The notes under the pieces were generated by a model, which was given only the letters and a program-made list of their open reading frames with translations, searched no databases and had not been told where the DNA came from. DNA of 64,000 nucleotides from Rhodococcus pseudokoreensis (GTDB lineage Bacteria; Actinomycetota; Actinomycetes; Mycobacteriales; Mycobacteriaceae): NCBI RefSeq assembly GCF_017068395.1, contig NZ_CP070619.1:2170001-2234000 (forward strand), written 5' to 3'. The translations under genes and the position numbers were made by a program. This document shows, piece by piece, positions 16,900 to 24,093 of this stretch. Position 1 is the first letter of the stretch. Each line of letters starts with the position of its first letter.

Positions 16900-18309
16900 A
16901 TGGTAGTCAGTAACACCCAACCCGGGCGCGACGTGTCAGGTGCCGCACACGGTACACCCCTGTGGCGCGAGGATCGAGAGTTCACTGCCCGGCGGCCGGC
17001 GTTGCCCGGGAACGTCACCGCCGATGTCGCCATCGTCGGCGCCGGGTTCACCGGACTGTGGGCGGCCTACTACCTGCTGCAGGCGGACCCGTCGCTGAAA
17101 GTTGTTCTGCTCGAACGCGAATTCGCCGGATTCGGGGCCTCCGGGCGTAACGGCGGGTGGGCGTCGTCGATCTTCCCGGTCTCCCTCGCCCGCGTCGAAC
17201 AGCTGTATTCGCACCGCGCCGCCCTGGACCTGCAGGCCGCGATGAACGACACGGTCTCCGAGATCGGCCGGGTCGTCGACGCCGAGGGCATCGACTGCGA
17301 ATACGCCCGCGACGGATTCGTCTCCCTCGCGCGGAGCGAGGCACAGTGGGCGCGGGCGAAGGCGACCGTGGCCGGTGCCGAGAAGTTCGGCACTCGCGGG
17401 CAGTGGCAACTACTCGATTCCACTGCGGCGCAGGAGAAGATCAACGCCACCAACGTCCTCGGCGGCATCTACACCGAGCACTGTGCACTGCTGCACCCGG
17501 ACAAACTCGTGCGCGGGCTCGCCGGCTGGGTCGAGGAACACGGCGGCGTCATCTACGAAGACACCGCGGTCGACGAGATCGGCAAGGGCATCGTCTGGAC
17601 CGAACAAGGCTCGGTCACCGCCTCCGTCGTCATCCGCGCCACCGAGGCGTTCACCCCCGAATTTCCGGCGTACCGGCGCAACGTAGCGCCGCTGTACTCG
17701 CTTGTCGTCGCCACCGCGCCCCTACTCCAGGGGCTTCGCGAGGATCTGGGACTCGACGGACGCACCGCGTTCAACGACATGCGCAACCTTCGAATCTATG
17801 CGCACCCGACCAGCGACGGCCGCCTGCTGTTCGGCGGCCGGGGAGCGCCGTACCACTTCGGATCCAAGGTCGACTCGTCCTTCGACGTCGACGAGAAGAT
17901 CCACGACAAGATCATCGACACGATGCACGAGTTCTTCCCGGCCCTGCGGGACGTACCGATCACGCACCGATGGGGCGGCCCCCTCGGCGTTCCCCGCGAC
18001 TGGTTCCCCTCGGTCGGCTACGACCAGAACAACAAGACGGCCTGGGCCGGACCGTACGTCGGTGACGGTGTCGCTACCAGCAACCTCGCCGGACGCATCC
18101 TGCGCAACCTCATCCTCGACAAGCGCGACAACCTGAATTCGCTCCCCGTCGTCAACCACCGCTCGCCGAAGTGGGAGATCGAGCCGTTCCGGTGGTTCGG
18201 CGTGAACGCGGGCCTGCGCGCCGCCGCGACCGCCGACCTCGAAGAGCGCGTGACCAACAAACCGTCCAAAGTCTCCGCGCTGCTCGAAAAGCTGACCGGC
18301 GCCCACTGA
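16900..18309 (+). CDS. FAD-dependent oxidoreductase (DAO family, gamma-glutamylputrescine oxidase-like)
   Basis: 469 residues. The FAD-binding Rossmann motif is DVAIVGAGFTGLWAAYYLLQ, followed by VVLLEREFAGFGASGRNGGW, which is characteristic of DadA/PuuB-type amine and amino-acid oxidases. The C-terminal portion shows GGRGAPYHFG and WAGPYVGDGVATSNLAGRIL, the second half of the FAD site. The enzyme would oxidise a primary or secondary amine to an imine or aldehyde. It starts at the ATG at 16900, with GGAGGCTC upstream, and leads a four-gene plus-strand run with a cupin, MmsA and a tautomerase. Confidence 0.85.
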   Translation: MVVSNTQPGRDVSGAAHGTPLWREDREFTARRPALPGNVTADVAIVGAGFTGLWAAYYLLQADPSLKVVLLEREFAGFGASGRNGGWASSIFPVSLARVEQLYSHRAALDLQAAMNDTVSEIGRVVDAEGIDCEYARDGFVSLARSEAQWARAKATVAGAEKFGTRGQWQLLDSTAAQEKINATNVLGGIYTEHCALLHPDKLVRGLAGWVEEHGGVIYEDTAVDEIGKGIVWTEQGSVTASVVIRATEAFTPEFPAYRRNVAPLYSLVVATAPLLQGLREDLGLDGRTAFNDMRNLRIYAHPTSDGRLLFGGRGAPYHFGSKVDSSFDVDEKIHDKIIDTMHEFFPALRDVPITHRWGGPLGVPRDWFPSVGYDQNNKTAWAGPYVGDGVATSNLAGRILRNLILDKRDNLNSLPVVNHRSPKWEIEPFRWFGVNAGLRAAATADLEERVTNKPSKVSALLEKLTGAH

Positions 18310-18341
18310 CCGTCACCCACACACCGTTCGGGAGAAACACC

Positions 18342-18689
18342 ATGGCATCACTGATCCACCTGCCCGCCGGCACAGTTCAGGGCGAGCTGACCCCCGCGGG
18401 GCAGCGTCCCGGAGCAGACAGCGGCGACCCGCAACTCAGCACGCTGCCCCTCGACGGCGGCACCGACGCCCAGATCGGAATCTGGGAATGCCGGCCGGGC
18501 GGCTGGCCCGTCGTCGACCGGCCCAACACGGAAACCTGCTACATCATCTCCGGTAGGGCGACACTGACCGACGACGAGACCGGCACCAAGACCGAAATCT
18601 CGGCAGGCGATTTCGTCGTCCTGCCCCCAGGCTGGTCCAGCCGCTGGGACGTCACCGACACCGTGCGCAAGGCCTACGCCATCTTCTGA
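18342..18689 (+). CDS. Cupin domain protein (DUF861 type)
   Basis: 115 residues. The core is a small beta barrel: GIWECRPGGWPVVDRPNTETCYIISGRATL, then AGDFVVLPPGWSSRWDVTDTVRKAY. This matches the (S)-ureidoglycine-aminohydrolase-like cupin family (DUF861), often found next to DAO-family oxidases. The usual cupin metal-binding histidines are mostly absent (Glu and Cys in the E-T-C-Y-I motif), so a metal-free sensor or isomerase role is possible. It lies 32 bp after the oxidase, with GGGAGAAA before the ATG, so it is co-transcribed. Confidence 0.75.
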   Translation: MASLIHLPAGTVQGELTPAGQRPGADSGDPQLSTLPLDGGTDAQIGIWECRPGGWPVVDRPNTETCYIISGRATLTDDETGTKTEISAGDFVVLPPGWSSRWDVTDTVRKAYAIF

Positions 18690-18741
18690 CGCACTCACCG
18701 CAACCAACTTCGCACTCCGCCACTCCTTCGAGAGGATTCAC

Positions 18742-20235
18742 GTGGTCGCCACGATCTCCCATTGGTTCGACAACAAGACCTTCCCCGGCACCAGCGGTAA
18801 CACCGCCCCCGTCACCAACCCCGCGACCGGTGCCGTCACCGGACAGGTCGCCCTCGCCAGCATCGAGGACGCCCGCGCCGTCATCGACGCCGCCGCCGCC
18901 GCCTTCCCCGCCTGGCGCGACACCTCCCTCGCCAAGCGCACCCAGATCATCTTCAAATTCCGGGAACTGCTCAACGAACGCAAGGGCGAACTCGCCGAGA
19001 TCATCACCTCCGAACACGGCAAGGTCGTCTCCGACGCCCTCGGCGAGGTGAGCCGCGGCCAGGAGGTCGTCGAATTCGCCTGCGGCATCGCCCACCTGCT
19101 CAAGGGCGGCATGACCGAAAACGCCTCCACCAACGTCGACGTCTCCTCCCTCCGCCAACCCGTCGGCCCCGTCGGCATCATCTCCCCCTTCAACTTCCCC
19201 GCCATGGTCCCGATGTGGTTCTTCCCCATCGCCATCGCCACCGGCAACACCGTCGTCCTCAAGCCCTCCGAGAAGGACCCCACCGCCGCCATCTGGATGG
19301 CCGAACTCTGGGCCGAAGCCGGACTCCCCGCCGGCGTATTCAACGTCCTCCAGGGCGACAAGACTTCCGTCGACGAACTCCTCACCAACCCCGCCATCAA
19401 GGCCATCAGCTTCGTCGGCTCCACCCCCATCGCGCAGTACGTGTACGCCACCGGCACCGCCCACGGCAAACGCGTCCAGGCACTCGGCGGCGCGAAGAAC
19501 CACGCCATCGTCCTGCCCGACGCCGACCTCGACCTCGCCGCCGACGCCATGGTCAACGCCGGCTTCGGATCCGCCGGTGAACGCTGCATGGCGATCAGCG
19601 CTTTGGTTGCGGTCGGGGACATCGCCGACGAATTGGTCGCGAAGATCACCGAACGCACCAACACCCTCAAGATCGGCGACGGCACCAAAGATTCCGACAT
19701 GGGCCCGCTGGTGACCAAGGTGCACCGCGACAAGGTCGCCTCCTACATCGACGCCGGCGAAAAGGACGGCGCCACCATCGTCGTCGACGGCCGCACCGTT
19801 CAACCCGACGGCGGCGCCGACGGATTCTGGCTCGGCCCCACCCTCATCGACCACGTCACCACCGACATGAGCGTCTACACCGACGAGATCTTCGGACCCG
19901 TCCTGTCCGTCATCCGCGTCGACTCCTACGACGAAGCCCTCGAACTGGTCAACTCCAGCCAGTTCGGCAACGGCACCGCCATCTTCACCAACGACGGCGG
20001 CGCCGCACGCCGATTCCAGAACGAGGTCGAGGTCGGCATGGTCGGCATCAACGTCCCCATCCCCGTCCCGATGGCCTACTACTCCTTCGGCGGCTGGAAG
20101 AACTCCCTGTTCGGCGACACCCACGCCCACGGCGCCGAAGGCGTCCACTTCTTCACCCGCGGCAAGGTCGTCACCACCCGCTGGCTCGACCCCAGCCACG
20201 GCGGCCTCAACCTCGGATTCCCCCAGAACAACTAG
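18742..20235 (+). CDS. mmsA: CoA-acylating methylmalonate/malonate-semialdehyde dehydrogenase
   Basis: 497 residues. Aldehyde dehydrogenase superfamily: the NAD site includes GPVGIISPFNFPAMVPMWFF and SFVGSTPIAQYVY, and the catalytic Cys is in GSAGERCMAISALVAVG. The usual general-base Glu motif (ELGGK) is replaced by ALGGAKNHAIV, which marks the MmsA/IolA branch that makes acetyl- or propionyl-CoA plus CO2 instead of a free acid. The GTG at 18742 follows GAGAGGATTCAC. Its place downstream of an amine oxidase suggests it takes malonate semialdehyde from beta-alanine-like compounds (inference). Confidence 0.9.
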   Translation: MVATISHWFDNKTFPGTSGNTAPVTNPATGAVTGQVALASIEDARAVIDAAAAAFPAWRDTSLAKRTQIIFKFRELLNERKGELAEIITSEHGKVVSDALGEVSRGQEVVEFACGIAHLLKGGMTENASTNVDVSSLRQPVGPVGIISPFNFPAMVPMWFFPIAIATGNTVVLKPSEKDPTAAIWMAELWAEAGLPAGVFNVLQGDKTSVDELLTNPAIKAISFVGSTPIAQYVYATGTAHGKRVQALGGAKNHAIVLPDADLDLAADAMVNAGFGSAGERCMAISALVAVGDIADELVAKITERTNTLKIGDGTKDSDMGPLVTKVHRDKVASYIDAGEKDGATIVVDGRTVQPDGGADGFWLGPTLIDHVTTDMSVYTDEIFGPVLSVIRVDSYDEALELVNSSQFGNGTAIFTNDGGAARRFQNEVEVGMVGINVPIPVPMAYYSFGGWKNSLFGDTHAHGAEGVHFFTRGKVVTTRWLDPSHGGLNLGFPQNN

Positions 20236-20254
20236 ACCCCCACCAATCACCCGT

Positions 20255-20284
20255 GCGGGGCGCGGATCTCGGACCGCGCCCCGC
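20255..20284 (+). terminator. GC-rich hairpin after mmsA
   Basis: 11-bp stem GCGGGGCGCGG with an 8-base loop and exact complement, 20 bp after the mmsA stop and 40 bp before the tautomerase start. There is no U-run, so it may attenuate and not fully end transcription. Confidence 0.5.
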
Positions 20285-20324
20285 GCAGGCCCCCACACAC
20301 CACCGCACACGCGAGGAACACGTC

Positions 20325-20717
20325 ATGCCACTCGTCCACATCCATGTCATCGAAAACAAGCGCACTCCCGAGCAGCTTCGCCGCCTTGCGGACGTGGTGC
20401 AGGATGTGATGCTCGAACACTTCGCCGCACCCGATCGAGACCGCTACCAACTCATTACCGAACACAAGCCAGGCCAGATCATCGCCGAGGACACCGGGCT
20501 GGGATTCGAGCGCACCGACGACATCGTCGTCGTGCAGATCGCTCAACAGGGCAGAAGCGTGGACCAGAAGCAGGCGATGTACCGGGCGCTGGCCGACCAA
20601 CTGCGCACCGAGACCGGTATGGCGCCAACCGATGTGATCGTCTCGGTCGTCGAGAACACGCGCGATGACTGGTCTTTCGGCAACGGCATCGCGCAGTTCG
20701 TCGAAGGCCACCTCTGA
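20325..20717 (+). CDS. Tautomerase family protein, malonate-semialdehyde-decarboxylase-like
   Basis: 130 residues from the ATG at 20325 (GCGAGGAA upstream). After Met the chain begins Pro-Leu, the N-terminal proline that is catalytic in the tautomerase superfamily. The body follows Pseudomonas malonate semialdehyde decarboxylase: an Asp in APDRDRYQLI aligns with its Asp37, and VENTRDDWSFGNGIAQFVEGHL matches its C-terminus. In the QQGRSVDQK segment only one of its two carboxylate-binding arginines (Arg73, Arg75) seems kept: Gln replaces Arg73. Placement directly after mmsA suggests a related semialdehyde substrate. Decarboxylase versus tautomerase activity is not decided. Confidence 0.8.
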   Translation: MPLVHIHVIENKRTPEQLRRLADVVQDVMLEHFAAPDRDRYQLITEHKPGQIIAEDTGLGFERTDDIVVVQIAQQGRSVDQKQAMYRALADQLRTETGMAPTDVIVSVVENTRDDWSFGNGIAQFVEGHL

Positions 20718-20837
20718 CATCGACATGATCGGCTACCAGACAGAGGTCCTCGCATTCGCCGTGAAATGGGCTCCCTACACCGGCGGCGACGAGCAGGTAC
20801 AACCCACTCGGTAGACGGTGTGGACGCCGGCCACTGA

Positions 20838-20872
20838 CTTTCAGCGCTCTTTCAGCTGCCACCGCGCATGAT
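20838..20872 (+). promoter_or_regulatory. Response-regulator binding site and promoter of the lipoprotein operon
   Basis: The direct repeat CTTTCAGC-GCT-CTTTCAGC (20838-20856; 11-bp period, one helical turn) is typical of OmpR/PhoB-family binding. Ten bases later comes CATGAT (20867-20872) as a -10 candidate. The same 19-bp element with 17 identical positions and the same 10-bp gap occurs in front of the methyltransferase/NRPS operon on the other strand (29370-29404). The start codon at 20947 is 75 bp downstream. Confidence 0.65.
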
Positions 20873-20946
20873 GGCGATGCGTTCTGCCAGCTAGTTCTCA
20901 GCCGGCAGCCAGGTTGCTGCCGGACAGCGAAAGTAGGTTGACCGCC

Positions 20947-21324
20947 ATGACGAAAAGGATCGTCCAGTTCGGTATTCCGGTCTTGCTCGCCGCCGGCCTG
21001 CTCGCGGGGTGCGGCTCCAACGACGGTGACACCGCGCAGTCGGCGAGCCCGACAACGTCGGTGGTCGTGTCCTCCACCATGGCCCCGGGCGGCAGTGCCG
21101 CGGAGGTCGCTCAGGTCGATCCGAACACGGCAAGCCAGAGTCAGATTCAGGCGGCGTTCGAGGCGGCCGGCGTCAGCAACGCGGGAAAGTGGGCGAAAGA
21201 GGTCACGGAGTACGGCCCCTACAGTCCCGACACGATCTCCGACACCCTGACGAAGGAATTGGGCAAATACGGCATCGACGAACAGACGCTGAACACCATT
21301 CTCAGCGTTTTGGCCCCACAGTAG
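20947..21324 (+). CDS. Small lipoprotein
   Basis: 125 residues. The signal peptide TKRIVQFGIPVLLAAGLLAG is followed by CGSNDGD; Leu-Ala-Gly-Cys is a lipobox, so the mature protein is anchored through Cys20-21. A Thr/Ser-rich linker (SASPTTSVVVSSTMAPGGS) leads to a compact helical domain (TASQSQIQAAFEAAGVSNAGKWAKEVTEYG ... ELGKYGIDEQTLNTILSVLAP). It is not assigned to a named family. It is first in an operon with a membrane protein (11 bp gap) and the response regulator, and is a candidate signal partner or target of the two-component system. Confidence 0.8.
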   Translation: MTKRIVQFGIPVLLAAGLLAGCGSNDGDTAQSASPTTSVVVSSTMAPGGSAAEVAQVDPNTASQSQIQAAFEAAGVSNAGKWAKEVTEYGPYSPDTISDTLTKELGKYGIDEQTLNTILSVLAPQ

Positions 21325-21334
21325 GAGTGACGAG

Positions 21335-21919
21335 GTGGCTGTGCACCATGGGATTGCCCCGGACCGCGGCGATGCACGTCACGCGCGGCTCGTCGCGCGA
21401 TTCCAGGCGGCACTACTCGCGCTGTCCGCGCTGTCATGCGCATTCGTCGCGGTCGAACTGGCCTCGTTGAGGCATTGGAAGAGCACCGAGCAGATCGTGC
21501 CGTGGATTGTGCTGGGTGTGCTGTTCTGCTCGGTGTCGATCGTCGTGTTCACCCGCTCGCGGATTTCCATCGCGCAGGCCCGACTGGTTGCGCTGTGTGC
21601 CATCCCCGCGGCTCTGTTCGGCGTGTACGAGCATGTGAGCGCGAATCTCGAGACCGGGATCCTCAACCACCGATACAACTGGGCGCAGCTGCCCGGCTGG
21701 GAGCATCTCTGGCTGGCGTCGACCGGGGCGGTCGGTGGTACCCCCGCGACCGCTCCGCTGGTGCTCGCGCTGGCGGCGGTGCTGCTGGGTTTGGCGACTG
21801 CCGGAATGACACCCTCCGCAACCCCGACGAAACGCGCAGACGAGACCGGGGACATCAGGCGTAAGTGGCCGCGGTCGACTGACGCGCCCACGGCGCAGTT
21901 CGGTGGTCACAGGCGGTAG
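21335..21919 (+). CDS. Small integral membrane protein
   Basis: 194 residues from the GTG at 21335 (GGAGTGACGAG upstream). About four hydrophobic segments are visible: ALLALSALSCAFVAVELA, IVPWIVLGVLFCSVSIVVF, RLVALCAIPAALFGVYEHV and PLVLALAAVLLGLATAG, with the loop NLETGILNHRYNWAQLPGWEHLW between the third and fourth. The C-terminal tail is hydrophilic. No family name recognised. It lies between the lipoprotein and the response regulator on the same strand and is probably co-expressed. Confidence 0.75.
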   Translation: MAVHHGIAPDRGDARHARLVARFQAALLALSALSCAFVAVELASLRHWKSTEQIVPWIVLGVLFCSVSIVVFTRSRISIAQARLVALCAIPAALFGVYEHVSANLETGILNHRYNWAQLPGWEHLWLASTGAVGGTPATAPLVLALAAVLLGLATAGMTPSATPTKRADETGDIRRKWPRSTDAPTAQFGGHRR

Positions 21920-21987
21920 CGCGGTGACGGCGACGTCCGTCGTACCGTTGGTCCACTGGTTGCGAGCATGGGATGGAGGAGGCTGCG

Positions 21988-22662
21988 GTGCGGGTGTTGC
22001 TGGTCGAGGACGAAACACGACTGGCCGAGACGGTGCGCCGCGGCCTGACGGCCGACGGATTTACCGTGCAGGTCGAACACGATGGCGTCGCCGGATTGGC
22101 GGCCGCGGCAGGTGGCGGTTTCGATGTGGTTGTCCTCGACATCATGTTGCCCGGCAAACACGGGTACGACGTGGTCCGGGAGATGCGCCGGCAGCAGGTG
22201 TGGACGCCGGTGCTGATGCTGTCGGCCAAGGACGGTGAATACGACCTCGCCGACGCCTTCGACCTCGGTGCCGACGACTATCTGGTCAAACCGTTCTCGT
22301 TCGTGGTGCTGGTAGCGCGGTTGCGGGCGCTGGTGCGGCGCGGCGCCCCGCCGCGGCCGGCTGTCTTGAGTGTCGCCGGGCTCGAGTTGGACCCGGCCAT
22401 GCGGCGGGTCACCCGCGGTGACACCCGCCTTCAGCTCACTCCGCGCGAGTACAGCGTGCTCGAGTTCCTGATGCGCCACTCCGGGGCGGTCGTCACCAAA
22501 CACGATATTCTGCAATCGGTTTGGGACTCCAATTACGAGGGTGACGACAACATCGTGGAGGTCTACATCGGCTATCTCCGGCGGAAGATCGATGCCCCGT
22601 TCGGCACGAGGAGTATCGATACGGTGCGAGGTGTCGGTTATTCGATGCGGTCGGAAGCATAG
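21988..22662 (+). CDS. OmpR-family two-component response regulator
   Basis: 224 residues. Receiver domain: acidic pair in VLLVEDE, phospho-acceptor Asp in DVVVLDIMLPGKHGYDVV, conserved Lys in DYLVKPFSFVVLVARLRALV. The C-terminal winged helix (Trans_reg_C) covers RLQLTPREYSVLEFLMRHSG, VVTKHDILQSVWDSNYEGDDNIVEVYIGYLRRKID, ending RGVGYSM. I favour the GTG at 21988, because GGAGGAGG lies 6 bp upstream; the ATG at 21973 would contain it. The last 25 bp overlap the histidine kinase gene on the other strand, an unusual convergent arrangement for a cognate pair. Confidence 0.9.
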   Translation: MRVLLVEDETRLAETVRRGLTADGFTVQVEHDGVAGLAAAAGGGFDVVVLDIMLPGKHGYDVVREMRRQQVWTPVLMLSAKDGEYDLADAFDLGADDYLVKPFSFVVLVARLRALVRRGAPPRPAVLSVAGLELDPAMRRVTRGDTRLQLTPREYSVLEFLMRHSGAVVTKHDILQSVWDSNYEGDDNIVEVYIGYLRRKIDAPFGTRSIDTVRGVGYSMRSEA

Positions 22663-24035
22663 GGTTCGTCGACGATCGGCAGTGTGACCACGAACTGTGC
22701 ACCGCCACCCTTTCGGTCGCCGATGTCGATCGATCCGTGGTGGGCGACGGCGATTTCCGCGGCGATGGCGAGGCCGAGTCCGGAACCACCGGAAGCACGG
22801 GTGCGGGGGGTGTCGAGGCGGACGAATCGTTCGAAGATCCGGGCCCGGTCCGCCGGGGCGATGCCCGGGCCGTCGTCGGTCACCTCCACGACGGCGTTGC
22901 TCTCGCATCGTCGGCATCCGAGGGTGATGCGGGTATGTGCGTGGCGGACGGCGTTGTCGACGAGATTGCGGACCAGTCGCGCCAGCTGCTGCGGATCACC
23001 CGACACCCGCACCGGTTCGACGGTGGCGGTGACCACGACGCCGGGAACACCCCGGAGTCGGGCGCGTTCGGCGAGGATCAGATCGTCGATGTCGACATCG
23101 ACACGGTTCTCGGAAAGGGAGTATTCGTCGGCTCGGGCGAGCAGGAGGAGATCTTCGAGCAACGCACTCATCCGCCGGGCTTCGGGAAGCAATGACTCGT
23201 CGACCAGTGCGGTGTCGATCAGGTCAGGGCGGGATTGTGCGAGTTCGAGCGCGGCGGTGATGGTGGCCAGCGGGCTGCGCAGTTCGTGGGAGGCGTCGCT
23301 GACGAAGCGCCGCTGGGCGAGGTGCCCGGCCTCGAGCCGCGCGAGCATGCTGTTCATGGTGACGGCGAGATCGGCGATCTCGTCCCGGGCCGCGGGCACG
23401 GGCACCCGTTCCGCGAGTTGATCGGGCGAGATCGCCGAAACACGGGCCCGGATCCGCTCCACCGGGCGCAGGGCCGCGCCGATGAGCCGGTAGGTGGCGA
23501 CCGCGACGAAGCCGATGACGATCGGGGCACCGATCGCGAGGAGCACCGCGACGGTGGCCAGGACACCTTCGACCGGTTCGCGGTCGGCGCCGGTGACGAC
23601 GGTGACGGGACCGTTCGGGGAGGTGGTGCCATGGGCGGCCACCCAGTAGTCGCGGTCGTGCCCGAAATGGAGGTTTCCGAGGTAGGCGGTGTCGCCGGGT
23701 GGGAGCGGGGAGGCGAGGACGGGTGACGACGGGATACCGGCCGAGGTGGCGACGACGTTTCCCCGGTGGTCCAGGATTTGGATGGCCCCGACTTGGCCGT
23801 CGGTAGCCAGCAGCGATGAGTCGAGTTCCTGGGGTGTCTGGGTGTGGAGTTGCTCGATGATCTGGCGGGCCCGTGAGTCGGCGGCGTCGCGGGCGGAATG
23901 TTCGAGCGTGCGGTACAGCACGAGGAGGAGTGCCCCGCCGGCGAGGAGTAGGCACAGCGTGACGGCGAGGACCGCGGCCGCGGTGGACCGTACCCGCACG
24001 TTCCAGTTTCCGGGGTGCAGGCTGCGGCGGTCCAT
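22638..24035 (-). CDS. Two-component sensor histidine kinase
   Basis: 465 residues from the ATG at 24035 (a GTG at 24062 is also possible; neither has a strong ribosome site). Order: TM1 (AAAVLAVTLCLLLAGGALLLVLY), an extracytoplasmic domain of about 120 residues, TM2 (VLATVAVLLAIGAPIVIGFVAVATY), HAMP linker (RPVERIRARVSAI), HisKA with phospho-His in FVSDASHELRSPLATITAAL, then HATPase N-box LVRNLVDNAVRHAH, G1 DDGPGIAP and G2 SGGSGLGLAI. It lies 58 bp downstream of the NRPS gene on the same strand, so it is probably the last gene of that operon. Its partner is the convergent response regulator. Confidence 0.9.
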   Translation of the reverse strand: MDRRSLHPGNWNVRVRSTAAAVLAVTLCLLLAGGALLLVLYRTLEHSARDAADSRARQIIEQLHTQTPQELDSSLLATDGQVGAIQILDHRGNVVATSAGIPSSPVLASPLPPGDTAYLGNLHFGHDRDYWVAAHGTTSPNGPVTVVTGADREPVEGVLATVAVLLAIGAPIVIGFVAVATYRLIGAALRPVERIRARVSAISPDQLAERVPVPAARDEIADLAVTMNSMLARLEAGHLAQRRFVSDASHELRSPLATITAALELAQSRPDLIDTALVDESLLPEARRMSALLEDLLLLARADEYSLSENRVDVDIDDLILAERARLRGVPGVVVTATVEPVRVSGDPQQLARLVRNLVDNAVRHAHTRITLGCRRCESNAVVEVTDDGPGIAPADRARIFERFVRLDTPRTRASGGSGLGLAIAAEIAVAHHGSIDIGDRKGGGAQFVVTLPIVDEPYASDRIE

Positions 24036-24093
24036 GGTGTTCAGTGTGACCGACACCGCCACCGCTGCCCTGGCGTCGGTGCGGTGTCGGACT

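Noticed and set aside
18652..20310. Long open frame on the strand opposite mmsA, running also across the cupin end
   Set aside because: The amino acid make-up is Gly/Val/Asp-rich with no motif, and the plus strand has a complete ALDH-family gene with catalytic motifs. Long antisense frames are usual in DNA with this codon bias.
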